Source of the DNA: Phialocephala subalpina
Lineage: Eukaryota; Ascomycota; Leotiomycetes; Helotiales; Mollisiaceae
DNA length: 64,000 nucleotides
Assembly (NCBI GenBank): GCA_900073065.1
Contig: FJOG01000003.1
Location: forward strand, 2,888,007-2,952,006
Direction: 5' to 3'
The position numbers and the translations under genes were made by a program. Below are positions 48,501 through 59,690 of this stretch, one piece after another (the first letter of the stretch is position 1; every line of letters begins with the position of its first letter). A model generated the notes under the pieces. The model searched no databases and was not told the DNA's origin. It saw only the letters and a program-made list of their open reading frames with translations.

Positions 48501-49932
48501 AGAACTTCAATGTTGGCGGGCAACCACGCCACACCAGATGTACCGACGATCATTGCTCCACAAGTGTTCGTTTGCACACTTGGATCGTTTCGGAAGTGCA
48601 GAAGTCTTTACTGCAAATTTAGTTAGGTGAACTGTTCGAGGAAAAGATGAACATTTGGTGTGTTATCTTTTGCTATGCATGACTTGCTTCGCTCATCATG
48701 ATATTTTCAGGTGTTTCCATCTCCCTTCTTCCTCTTCCTCTTCCACTGTTCTATCGGCCACCTCGGGCCGAGACGGTGTGATGGAGCACTCGGGCAGGTT
48801 CTCCGTGGGCCCTCGAATCTTGCTCCAATCACAAGCCCTCCTCTCTTGCTCTGTCAAGCCTTATTCAGCCTTGTGTGGATTTACCGCGCCACCCAAGAGG
48901 GGGCGCATTTTAACTTTCGGCAGTCTCGATTGGACGGAAAAGCAAGAGGGGAAAGCTGGCGGCAACCAACGAATGAAATGACGGTAAATTTGTTTCTGAA
49001 GATTGCCATTTACGATTACATAAAGCGGCATACATCGGTATAAGCCCATTGATTTGCTAGATCGACCAGGCGGATGTGCGTTCGGCTCAAAAAGGGGGTT
49101 AATTTGTCTCCTGGACGGCAATGAGACGGGTATGAATGGTCATTTGCATCAGCTCCTTCCGGGAGTTGATCGGAAGCATGCTTTCAGAGTTCTGATCTCG
49201 AACCAACACCAGCCAAATTGCCCAACCAGCGGATCTGAACCGATGCCCCATCACCATGGCCTTGGAGTTTTGTGTGTCACTGCCGCTGTTTAAGACTGGT
49301 CCGACCAGCAAGGTTTCCCAGGAATAAACGTGGGGTCCAAAACGCACAAGGGACTACCGCCCAAGCGTCCGTGATAGTGTGAACTACCCTCCAGACAGCG
49401 TAACCCAGTTGATGCCATTAAAGCTGCTCCAAAGTACGAGGTCTTCTTTCTCATTGGTCGCAGGACAATCTTCTCCCCTTCTTGGAGTCAGGGCGGTAAG
49501 GAATCGGAAAATTGGTGAACACGGCGCATGGGATGAATCCGGTGGGTGGCCGCCACCCCATGCTGGACTGATAAATTACCTGCAGCAGAAACAAGAAGGT
49601 GGAGGATGCTCCCACACCAACCCAACATCCGAGCAACAATATCTGCAACCACCAACCACAAACCAACCGCACCGCATCTGCACCTCGAAACGTCCCCCGT
49701 ACACAACGGTTTACATCGCTGCGCCCAGGTCCTCCCATGTACAGCTGCAAGCTTTTTTGATGGCCGTTAATTCGCGTTGGGTGTAGGGTCCCCGGGTTTG
49801 AGGTATATTTGACAGAAGCCGCCGCCAAGCCACTCTACCGTGTTGTGGCGGCACTATTCATATCAAGATCACGAACCCGCGAATCTGAACACTTCCAGCT
49901 CTGGCAGCTGAATGCACAACACGACCACCACA
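45522..49932. other. Gene-poor 4.4 kb, nothing supported
   Basis: The longest open frame (47549-48163) begins with a non-ATG codon, is rich in Arg/Lys/Ser and contains a GATGCG microsatellite (about 47645-47665); I do not accept it as a gene. The part nearest 49.9 kb is the promoter of the transcription factor gene and holds CGG-N7-CCG at 49540-49552. Confidence 0.4.
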
Positions 49933-51913
49933 ATGCCGAGCACGAAACCAAAGACAGGCCAACGGTACAGGATATGTGGTACGCCTTCACGGCTGGGCTG
50001 TTTGACGTGCAAGTGAGTGGTCTCAGCGCACAGGGTTTCACCACGAGGATTTTGAGGCTGACTCTCATCAATGTAGGATCCGGAGAGTGAAGTGTGGGGA
50101 AGAGAAGCCTTTTTGTAAACGGTGTACGAGTACGGGGAGGAAATGTGATGGTTATGGACCGGTGGTCACCAAGCAGCCGCAAAAGCAATCTCAGTCACCG
50201 CCCAGCACGCAAATTATCCAGAGGTCAGCGCAACATGTACAAGCTGCACCAAGATGTACGCCTTCCAACTCGATGGAGAATCCTATGGAGTACCGCCTAT
50301 TGTATTTCTTCAACACGGCCACGGCGCCTAGTTTAACGGGAGCGTTTTCCAGCGAGTTCTGGGAGAAGAAGGTAGTTCAGATGAGTATGGTGGAGCCGGC
50401 GATTCGACATGCGGTTATTGCAATTGGGGCGATTCATCAGGATTTCGTGAATAGGAATCATTATCCAGGGAATAGGTGCGATTCAACGTTACAGACCTTT
50501 GCGTTTCGACAGTATACGAAAGCTATCAGCAACCTTCATAGCTTGATGTCGACGAGGAGTCATCTGATGGATCTGACGCTGGTTTCTTGCATTCTTTTTA
50601 TTTGTATTGATTGTCTTTTGGGTAACCAGTAAGTTCCCCTCAAGTCACGATATGGAGGATCTCGAACTTCACATACTCGAATGTTGTACACTCACTAACA
50701 CATCACAGCGCCTCCGCAATCATCCACCTCAAAGCCGGCCTCAGGATTCTGCAAAATATCAAAACCCAAAAAGGGCACAAAGGTATCTGTGCCGAAGAAT
50801 GGGAGCGAATCTTCTCCCCACCCCTAATCTCCCTCGGTGTCCAAGCCGCAACATTCGTGAACCCTCATCTCTCAAAAGAGCGCACCGAGCTCTGGACCTT
50901 CCTCAAAACCGCCGGCATCCACTCCAAACCCATGATCTTCACCACCCTCGACACAGCGCGCTATGCTCTTGATACGATCTCAGCTGAGATCATGGCTGAT
51001 CGAACATCAACGAGTAAGCATTCTCCAAACCTAAATATAAATTTGTAAGATACTGACGTGAGCAGCTTCAATCACCGAACACACATACCCCGACCCCTCC
51101 GGCGTAGTCGCCCAAAAACACCTCGCATCCCTCGAGTCCTGGAGTCTAGCACTCGACCAATTCATCCTTTCCTACGTCTCTCTGGAACCCTCATCCTCAA
51201 AACTCCGTCAAGGTGCTACCCTCCTAAAAGTCCACTCCCTCGTCGTCTCCATCGTTATCGGACGTCCTGAAGACGCGGACGAGAAGTTCGAAGACATTAT
51301 CGCATTATGCGACTACCTAATAACAACAGGTGGTTGCTTCACCTCTGCTCTTACGAATGTTAACTTTGCTACTGATCAAGGCATCATTGCGCCGCTTTTC
51401 TTCACGAGTCTTAGAGCGCCAGGTCCAACAGCGAAAGCGAGAGCGCTAGCATTGCTTGCAAGAGCACCAGGCAGAGAAGGAATGTGGGACACCGAGGACG
51501 CGATCCGAGTCGCTGAATCCGCACAGAAAGACCGCCGCTTAATAGGTGGCACTGGACCCATTACCGTACCTCCCACCGCCCCAGTTCAAAACGACGTTAG
51601 GATTTGGCTCGATGTCGCTTCGAGACTCAAATCGAGATTGACGTGGCCGGTTGGGGATCCAAAACCAAAGGAGGCGGAAATCAAGTTCCAGGGAGGAGCT
51701 AGATTTGGAAACGGATTCGGAAATGCGAATGTCCCAGTCCAAGTAGCGGAACAGATGGGGTTAGAGATGGACCCGAGGACGCAGACTCAGCAGATGATGA
51801 TGCAGATGGGGCCGGGCATCGCGAATGAGTGTGCTGTTCAGGAAGAGACGGATTTTACGCCGAAATATGCTTGGTTGCTCAGAAAACGAAGAGGGAGTGA
51901 TGGAATGAGTTGA
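49933..51913 (+). CDS. Zn2Cys6 fungal transcription factor
   Basis: Exons 49933-50012, 50077-50628, 50709-51013, 51066-51913; 594 residues. The DNA-binding cluster is split by intron 1 and reads CLTCKIRRVKCGEEKPFCKR then CTSTGRKCDGY (six cysteines at 23, 26, 33, 40, 43, 50), a complete Gal4-type binuclear zinc motif. The rest is the usual fungal middle-homology-like helical region (VEPAIRHAVIAIGAIHQDF, HASAIIHLKAGLRILQN), as in DUF3468-type regulators. It should act in the nucleus as a dimer on CGG triplets. It sits at the edge of a dioxygenase/transporter cluster and is the obvious candidate regulator. A CGG-N10-CCG palindrome lies in that cluster, and CGG-N7-CCG about 390 bp upstream of its own start. 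All junctions keep the frame. Confidence 0.9.
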
Positions 51914-53118
51914 GCTTGCGAGCACCTTCCTCGTCTCGCCTTCATCAGACACTGAGCCGAGCTGAGCTAAGGACTTGACACTTTGTTTGATTTGGAAGGC
52001 TTGTACAACATTGGGATATGGATAAGGGACACCAATCTGTCGCTTTATTGAGAGGAATCATTCGCTCAATTACGAGTATACGGTTTACGAACAAAACAAA
52101 CGGATTATGGAGTATAAGGAGGACATTTTTGGTTTGGATTTTCTGGTTTGACACCACACTTTTGTCTGTATTGATTCTATTCTTAACCCTATTCTTAACC
52201 TAGGTACCTACTACGACTTTTGATATCAAATCCAACCTTCTTCATCCAACTTTCTCCATTTTAATTCTTAAAATCATCGAAGTGATCTGAGTCAACCACC
52301 AACGCTTCGAGTGAAGCCACCCTCAATTTTGCTATCCGCTCTATTATTTTCGCAATTCCATTGTTTCTTGCCGTTTCTTCACCCCAACTACCGACAGCTC
52401 AGCACCCTTTCCAGACCCCATCAAGCCCCCTATCAATAGAAGGCAAAGCCCCAATGTCCACTTACTCGAGTGCCAGTACCTTCATCATGAATGCCGACGC
52501 CAGTTACGGCACAGCGACGGTTCCTCCTTCCTTCTCCTCAGTCTCCACCCATATCTTGCGCCATCGAGGGCTGCGCCACAATCCGTCCCCCACGATCTTG
52601 GTCAAGCCGTCTTTTCCGTGGGTTCGGATCGGGGTTCGATGATCGCAGAGGGAGAGGAGGGCTAGATGGGTGGCACAGCAAGCGCTTGAGTAATACTCTG
52701 CTCGCTTGGGTCTCGATAGTGAGTGAAGTCACTAGATGGAGTTCGGCGAGTTTTTGATAGGTGCTTCTGAGGAGGAATGTTTGTTAATTTGTTACTCTTT
52801 TGAATTTGATGGTGATGGCGAGTCCTGAATTATCTGAATGAGGCGAAGTTGAGTGGCGGAGTTTCCATTCTTGGCTTTGATCGAAGGGAAAGTCATGTCG
52901 CAGAATTTTACCTTGATAGATTGCCTTTGAAAGTACCTACTCTTGCGTTTGCCAGTCACAAGCTTTACTTGTTTTGTCCAGAATATCGATCTGAAAGAGA
53001 GATCGAGAGACTAGCTCGTCGCAACGTCGAGTGAGGGGCAGTCGAAGGTTGGACGAGTCACATGTCTCATCTTTCACCTGGCAGCGTTCAAAATCGTTCT
53101 TGCTCTAGATATAGCTAG
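51914..53118. other. Intergenic between convergent genes
   Basis: 1.2 kb between the transcription factor and the first dioxygenase gene. One open frame (52361-52642) is Ser/Pro-rich without motif and is not supported. Confidence 0.4.
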
Positions 53119-54490
53119 TCAGACCACGTTCAACTTATCAAAGTCGAGCATCTGGTTTCCATTCAAGTGAGCGCCATTCACCACCTTCCCGTTCAGCTTT
53201 CCCTCTACATTCAACCTCTCCTTACCCAATCGTTCCTTCCTCTCCGTCAGGCTCTCGCTAGTGGAAGGATCAAAGAATGGTCTCTCCCCAAAAACAGCAG
53301 TTCTCTTTCCCTCCCTGGTGCTGGGATCATAGCCTCCGGGAACGGCTCTGTGCACCACGGCTCGGTTGTCCCAGAAAGCGATGCTTCCAGGAGTCCATTT
53401 CCATCTCACTGTCAAGTCATCTGCGGCATGGAGATGGTCGTAGAGAAAATTTAGAATGTGAAATGACTCCTTGTCATTTAGACCTTTGATTCCAGTCACA
53501 AAGAGTGGGTTGTAGTTGAGTGATTTGAGATGTGTCACAGGATGGGTACGGACCTTCGTGCCGAAGTTAGCTATGGACGTTGCAAAGTCGTTTTGAATCA
53601 CCTACCAACGGGTGTTCAGTGACTATGGGCGCTCGATGAGGTTTCCCACCTCCATTGATGGACGCCAAGTATGATTTCTGCGAACTTTGTCAGAACGGCA
53701 AGTGTAATGTCAAAGCTTCAAAGATTCATACCTGAGAGCTATGAATCCCATACAATCCCTCAAAAGTCTTCTGGAAGGTCGGGCTCAGTTTATCGAACAG
53801 CGCGACCTGGCTAGTGAAGATTGTATCCCCTCCGGATTCTGGAGTTCGAATCATCCGCAGGAGAGTGTAGGAAGGTGGGTTCACTTCATAGGAGTGATCT
53901 CCATGGTAGGCTGCTCCTGCTTGGTCTTTTGCTCGGATATTGCTATATCATATGGGTTAGTCAAGATTGCTTTGAATGTCTTTTCCGTACGTACAAATCA
54001 TGCCCGAGGATCGTCACGTGTCGAGGATCTTGCTGGTTTGGATCTCGGTCTTGCTATTGATTTTGTTTCCTTCAGTCTTTCCATTGACGTGGAAAGCATT
54101 ATTGTCTCTTAACTTACCTTGCCGTAGTGTGCAGCAAGTGCATGCTGCAGCTCTAAAGTAATGTCCTGGTCTCTGAAGAATACAACACCTCTCTGGAGAA
54201 GTATCAGTATCTCTGGCATCTAATGTAGGCTTGGATTTCAAAGTAGGCCAGACCTCAGCTACCAAAAGAGCCAGCTCGTCTCTCTGAGCATCCGTCAACT
54301 GACTGACCTGGATTCCTTTGAGCTCAGTTCCAATATAAGGTGTCAAGTCTTCGGCACTTGAGGCGCCGGCCAGTAAGGAAGTTTTATTTGGGTCTGCGAA
54401 GAAAGCTCTGTCTCGTGCAGGTTCGAATTGCTCCAGCGGAGCATCGGGTGGGACATATGCGAGCACTGCTGGTGTGATGTCTAAGGCCAT
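53119..54490 (-). CDS. TauD/TfdA-family Fe(II)/2-oxoglutarate dioxygenase (HxD type)
   Basis: Exons (minus strand): 54254-54490, 54118-54192, 53995-54053, 53732-53942, 53606-53677, 53119-53553; 362 residues. Junctions rebuild the family sequence: VAE-RGVVFFRDQD, HYGK-QDRDPNQQDPRHVTI, GHDF-NIRAKDQAGAAYHGD, IHSSQ-KSYLAS and EHPL-VRTHPVTHLKSL. The iron site is H137-x-D139 (YHGDHSYE) and distal H286 (NRAVVHRAV); an Arg near 302 is placed to bind 2-oxoglutarate. The TPESGGDTIF strand is typical. Relatives oxidise taurine and other sulfonates or related small acids; the substrate here is not known. It is divergent from an MFS transporter gene (953 bp shared promoter). Intron 1 starts GTCTGG, a non-consensus donor. 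Confidence 0.88.
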
Positions 54491-55443
54491 GATATGGAGA
54501 GTTGATGTACTTTCTGGGAAAAGAAGACGTAGAGAAGGCAATATTGTCACGTAGAGATTTGCTTGAAGTTTGGTTGAACGCTCGATAAAATCACCTTTTG
54601 CTCGTAATTTGATTCAATTTCTAGATTTTCTGGCACTCTCAAGTATAAGCACTAAATCAATGACGGAAACTTTAACAAAATTTGTACCATGATTAAAAAT
54701 CATGAGAATAACGCTTAGAAGCATTGGCCATTTCTGTCACTCTGCGTTAGGTCTAAAGCTCGCCGCGCTAATCAAAATATTGCCGAAAGTTATTTGCATC
54801 GTTGAGGCCACTGTACGGATCGTTGTCCTTGCAGGCTCGCAGGTGATGTTCAACAGGGACGGCTGGGAGTGAGTGATGGGGCGGGGAAGATTCCAAACGT
54901 GGGGCCAACGACCTTCCATCTTCAACCACTTGGTCGTGAAGCCGCTATCACAATGTCGGGCAACGGATCCTGAAATTTCATCATTTGATTCCTTGGTTGG
55001 TTGTTAGAATACATCTTTGAACATCTGATTGGACAGTTAAAGTTGTGTTATCAGATCCTTGAAATAACGTGCTTTGCACATGCATCACGATAGCGGGAAG
55101 CCATTCCATCCCCAGAGCTTATCAGCGTGAGTTGCATTGCATGCAGATGATCTACAACCCGAATTTTCCATGGAATCATTTGTTGGTGAAAACGGACGTT
55201 CCAAGGGCGCGGCTACAAGCTGACATTGAAGGATGCTCCAATGCATGAGCTTGATTCTGTTGCGATATCGTCCACGAAAGTCGTGATACGGAGACGGCAG
55301 CCTGAACTTTGTCAGAATAGTGTTTATATCACTGCTATTTGAAAGATGGGGATAGAAATTTTCGACATCAACTCTCGCGAGAAAGTGCAGGAGGTACTCA
55401 TTGCGTTTCTTTCATTCGAAAATAATTGTCACTTGATTCAGAA
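54491..55443. other. Divergent promoter, dioxygenase / MFS pair
   Basis: Shared 953 bp promoter region. CGG triplets occur singly and as close direct pairs (for example CGGGCAACGG near 54957 and CGGAGACGG near 55289), but I found no perfect inverted CGG palindrome. No open frame of interest. Confidence 0.35.
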
Positions 55444-57206
55444 ATGGGGTTACCTACCTCTTCCGATGTCTCTGCTACTCCTCCTGAGGGAGAGGTCTCA
55501 GTGACAGGGGACAAAGATGAGAAAGTGACTAATGGACCAGTGATCGAGGAGGATCAAGTTCGCATCAATCTCGAAAAGGAGCTTTATGATAGCACCAAGA
55601 TCGACCCTGTACTTGCCAGAAAGATGGCCCTCATCAACGATGCCATCGATGAAATTGGAATGACACCATTCCAGTGGAAACTCTTCTTCCTCAACGGGTT
55701 CGGCTATGCCGTCGACTCGGTAAGTGGTGAAAGCCAAACAGAGACGAGCCCTTGCTGATGAAGTAGCTCCTCATTGTCTGTCAATCGATTGCAAATCCTG
55801 CGGTTACTCAAGAGTATGGGAACCCAAGCAAACATGTTCAGGGAATCCCTTTGGCTTCTCAAGTTGGCCTTCTGGTCGGAGCTGCACTTTGGGGATTCTC
55901 AGCTGACGTGATTGGGAGACGACTTGCGTTCAACTCGAGTTTGTTTTTGTGTGCTGTGTTTGTGTTGATTGGTGGTGCGATGCCAAGCTATATCTCTTTC
56001 TCTGCCATGTAAGCGTCATGTCTCATTGTCCCCTCCTCATAAGAGAGACTCAATCTTGCTGAAGCTGATTCTCCGGAAGTGTGGCCATATACTCAGCAGG
56101 AGCTGGCGGTAACTACATCCTCGACGCAACTAACTTCTTGGAGTTCCTTCCCGGAAGATACGCTTGGCTTGTCACTTTCCTCTCAATCTGGTGGGCCGTA
56201 GGATACACCGTGACCGGCCTCTTCGCTTGGGCATTCATGAGCAATTACAGCTGCTCACCAGATGCCGTAGTCTGTACGCGTGCAGATAACATGGGCTGGC
56301 GCTACCTTCACTTCACTTGTGGAGCGCTCGTCATCGTCATGGCTATTCTTCGTGTCGTCGTTCTCCGTATGGTTCAAACACCAAAATGGCTGATCAGCCA
56401 GAACCGAGATGAAGAAGTATTCAACAATCTCCAAGAAGTCGCAAAAAAGTACAATAGACCGCTGTCTCTGACGCTTGAACATCTCAGAGCGCAGGGGAGA
56501 GTGCTTCATACAGAGAAGTCCGTCTGGTCTGGGATCCGAGTCAAGCTTCACTTCTCAGGTCTGTTTGAAACGAGGAGGTTAGCATGGTCAACGACAGTCA
56601 TCATTGCGAATTGGTTTGTGATTGGCATGGTATCACCTCTCTACTCAGTATTCTTGCCATTCTACCTTGCGTCTCGAGGTGCGGACGTTGGTGATAATAG
56701 CAACTACACCGTCTGGCGTGATTATGCCATCAATCAAATCGCCGGATTAGGTGGCCCAATCATAGCTGCTGTCCTCGTAGAGACAAAGTACCTTGGACGA
56801 AGAGGAACACTGGCTATTGGCGCTCTCGTGACTATGCTTTTTCAATTTGGGTATACACAAATCACGACACCGGCTCAGAATGTCGGGGTCTCTGCAGCAA
56901 TTAGCGCTGCATCGTATGCTATCCTTCTTCATGTATCTAAATATAACAACTAACGTAGTCAGCAACATATACTATGGAACAATATACGCTTACACGCCCG
57001 AGATTCTTCCGTCAGCTCATCGGGCGACTGGATACGGACTGTGCGTGGTTCTCAATCGAGTTGGAGGAATAGCTGGCGTTCTTGTTGGAAGTTATGCCAA
57101 TGTTGAAACGACAGCTCCGCTATTTGTTTGCGCTGCCTTGTTTGGCTTGCTGGTAATTTTGAGTATCTTGCTTCCTTTTGAACCCAGGGGGAGAAGAAGT
57201 CAGTAG
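55444..57206 (+). CDS. MFS transporter, sugar/metabolite:H+ symporter-like
   Basis: Exons 55444-55719, 55767-56008, 56080-56913, 56963-57206; 531 residues, GT-AG junctions. A polar N-terminus precedes about 12 TM helices. MFS signatures are GALWGFSADVIGRRLAF (the loop 2-3 G-x-x-x-D-x-x-G-R-R motif) and the later ETKYLGRRGTLAIG. The first half ends with AIYSAGAGGNYILDATNFLEFLP, common in fungal SV2/carboxylate-like transporters. The last exon, YTPEILPSAHRATGYGLCVV, is the typical TPE-P-x-x-R-x-x-G segment. Likely plasma-membrane uptake of a small organic acid or sugar-like compound by proton symport. Paired head-to-head with the HxD dioxygenase gene, suggesting it imports or exports that enzyme's substrate or product. 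The start at 55444 is the first ATG in frame. Confidence 0.88.
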
Positions 57207-57934
57207 AACGCGGGGTAGTGATGTTGAGGACTTGTGCTTTTGACTCCGTTGTTCTTTGGGCTGAAATCAAAGCTTCATCATGAGTAAAGGTGCCGTTGGA
57301 AACGGTTATTTCATAATATAAAGAGATATTCTCACTACTACAGTTTCTGGTCAATGGCTACCTGTCGAGTCCCCTTAGCGAAGCGAATCCCCTAATCTTA
57401 GCGAATTTCACAGAAACTTGCACCCGACCTTTTGACTTCAACTTAAAACACTTTTACCAATGCAAGTCAAGGAAGGAGATCCTCTTTACTCAATTAAATC
57501 AAAATGGTCGTTTTGAAGGAGCACAGGATAGTTTCTTTTTTTCCTTTTGTAATGTTGGGAGAGAATTGGAGGTGCGGGGTAAAATACGACTCGCTAAACA
57601 CCCTGAATTCCCCGCGACCAGAAAATGATTAATAAATCATGATCAAGACGACTTTAAAATTAAAAATCACGAATCTTGAGTATCAAAGTGTTTATCTCCA
57701 CGTCATTTTTATTATCTTCTATTTTTCAATCCGTAATCTTGGTTGGGGTCAGAGGCTTGCCCTGTGAACAAAAGTCTCACCAACCTCAAATGCGAAGCTC
57801 CGCTAAGCAGGAACACTATAACTACCAAGGGCAATGAAGCTCAGGACAAATAGGGACGGCCAATCACAACTAGAACGAATTTCAGGAGAAGACTCAAGAA
57901 TACATGCATGAATCTACTTCATAGTTCTAAACTG
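57207..57934. other. AT-rich intergenic between convergent genes
   Basis: Poly-A/T tracts around 57470-57730; no gene, repeat or motif seen. Confidence 0.4.
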
Positions 57935-59128
57935 CTACCCCTCAAGGGCTTGCACGACTTGAGCCCAGTCACCTTCACCATATGCACCTGGCACGCTGTC
58001 ACCATCAAACAAGCTGGCAAGCACAACACGATCCGACTGCTCGCCTTCCCAGGGCTGTCTCCCATGCTGCGCAATGATATTGTCGTAGACCAACACATCA
58101 CCTCGTTGCCATTTGTGAAGCACCCGGATCTCATCGGTAATCTCAGCCAGCTTTGCGAGGTACTTCTCAGGAATAGGTGTGCCGTCGCCATACAACTGCT
58201 GCGTAGCATTTTTCCTAGCATTGGTGACCGCGGTGTTGATTTTGTTATTCTTGTAATAAGCCGCAAGTCCAGTGAAAAGTGTTGGTAGTCCTGTGCTGGG
58301 CTGAGTGCGAATAGCTGGCAGTCGATGCGTCAAGACAAGTCCACCGTCGTCAGTCCATTCCCACGTCGTATGTTTGCCCCTCCCATAACGAGCAATCTGA
58401 GCCTCGATCTTTGCTCGTCTTGTTGCTTCATCATCGCCTTCCTTGACTTCCTTTCCGAAGGCTTGAGCAAGTGTTGAGCCACCTTCGTACTGCCTGTCGA
58501 TCTTGTAGGTAACTTTGCTGAGGATACCCTTTTCGGCAATCTCGTCGATGAACTCAGGGATTTCCTCCTTTGCACGATGGAACAACTCAATAGAAGATGA
58601 CATGGGAGTCTCGCCACCAATTCGAGGAGTCCTGTGGCCGTAGAAGAAAATATATTCGGGGGCGTGGGGTACTTGTGGCGACTCATTGTGGTTGTAGATC
58701 AACGTTTCTTTTGGCGCTTCATTTGCTGGAGCTACATTTGGGGCAAGCAATGGCCTATTGACAACGATGCCAATTATTTCGTGAGGCTTGTAGCCAAATG
58801 CATGAGCAAACTTGCTGAAGTCCTCGGCATTATGGATAGGCAGACCCCGAAAAAGAAGTGTTCCATGCCGAGCAAGTTTCTTGGTGAGGATTCCGTCTTG
58901 CGCTTGAAGAGACTTTATTGTCTTGACCACAGTATCGAGCTCAATTTCAGCATCATCGTGAACGGACGGACGTAGTGCAAGCGGGATGACGGTCTCGGTC
59001 TCGAAAGGTGCACCGAGGATACGTTGGTTGGTCGACGGAAGGTCAAAGGGCTCGAATGCGAGCGCCGGCGAGGGTGCACCGTCGAGCTTAAGATATTGAA
59101 AATCGAGCTGCTGAACAGAGGCTGTCAT
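57935..59128 (-). CDS. TauD/TfdA-family dioxygenase (HxE, clavaminate-synthase-like)
   Basis: Uninterrupted 397-residue protein, unlike its six-exon neighbour in the same superfamily. The iron-binding triad is H147-x-E149 (NHNESPQ) with distal H355 (NIIAQHGRQPW). R367 in SDRVVLASL is placed to bind 2-oxoglutarate. GHRTPRIGGETPMSSS is the expected following strand. HxE instead of HxD is the pattern of clavaminate-synthase-like members, so the two dioxygenases in this cluster are not recent duplicates. No signal peptide; cytosolic. It is head-to-head with the UNC-93-like transporter gene (562 bp). An oxidative step on a small carboxylate or amino-acid-like substrate is expected. The start at 59128 is preferred to a Met 33 bp upstream, which adds no family sequence. 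Confidence 0.9.
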   Translation of the reverse strand: MTASVQQLDFQYLKLDGAPSPALAFEPFDLPSTNQRILGAPFETETVIPLALRPSVHDDAEIELDTVVKTIKSLQAQDGILTKKLARHGTLLFRGLPIHNAEDFSKFAHAFGYKPHEIIGIVVNRPLLAPNVAPANEAPKETLIYNHNESPQVPHAPEYIFFYGHRTPRIGGETPMSSSIELFHRAKEEIPEFIDEIAEKGILSKVTYKIDRQYEGGSTLAQAFGKEVKEGDDEATRRAKIEAQIARYGRGKHTTWEWTDDGGLVLTHRLPAIRTQPSTGLPTLFTGLAAYYKNNKINTAVTNARKNATQQLYGDGTPIPEKYLAKLAEITDEIRVLHKWQRGDVLVYDNIIAQHGRQPWEGEQSDRVVLASLFDGDSVPGAYGEGDWAQVVQALEG

Positions 59129-59385
59129 AGTGATTTGGATGCTATAGAAAGGTCTTGTCAAAAAGTTGATGAGGTTCTGACGTTAATGACTCCTCGTTTG
59201 AGTACCCCACCCCACCAAAAAGAGGAAGGGACCTTCGGGGCTTCGCTGTCGAGTTATTTCGTCGTACCACCACACATTCTCTCATCCGTGCTAATATCAC
59301 GAAATTGACTCGTTGCATGTGCACGCCATTTGGGATTAGATTTCCTTCCGTTTTAGTGGCTGAGGAGTCCTCAAGCGTTGCTCAA

Positions 59386-59405
59386 TTCGGCTACGTCTTA
59401 CCGAA
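59386..59405. promoter_or_regulatory. CGG-N10-CCG palindrome, candidate Zn2Cys6 operator
   Basis: TTCGG at 59386-59390 and CCGAA at 59401-59405 form a perfect 5-bp inverted repeat with a 10-bp spacer. It lies in the 562 bp promoter shared by the HxE dioxygenase and the UNC-93-like transporter. CGG-N10-CCG is the geometry of Put3-type Zn2Cys6 dimers. The candidate regulator is encoded at 49933-51913. Confidence 0.5.
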
Positions 59406-59690
59406 CCAAAGGTGGGATGTATATCGGACACAACAGGAGGAGAGTACGTATCTCCTCTGTCACGTCTCAGTTATCTTGCTTGCGTGCTTGCCAAGTTGGC
59501 AGGAAAGCTCCAAGAAGATGTGGGCCTCAAGGGTCTAAATATTGATATGGTGCGATTTGACATTTAAGAAACACTTCTACATCTCTCGGCCTGGCATCTA
59601 TTCGTCTTTTGCAACGTAGATTTAGGTACAGTTGCAGCAGCCCATCATCTTAATTGAGTTACCTCAATCTTCCGGTTCCTGTCGGACAAA

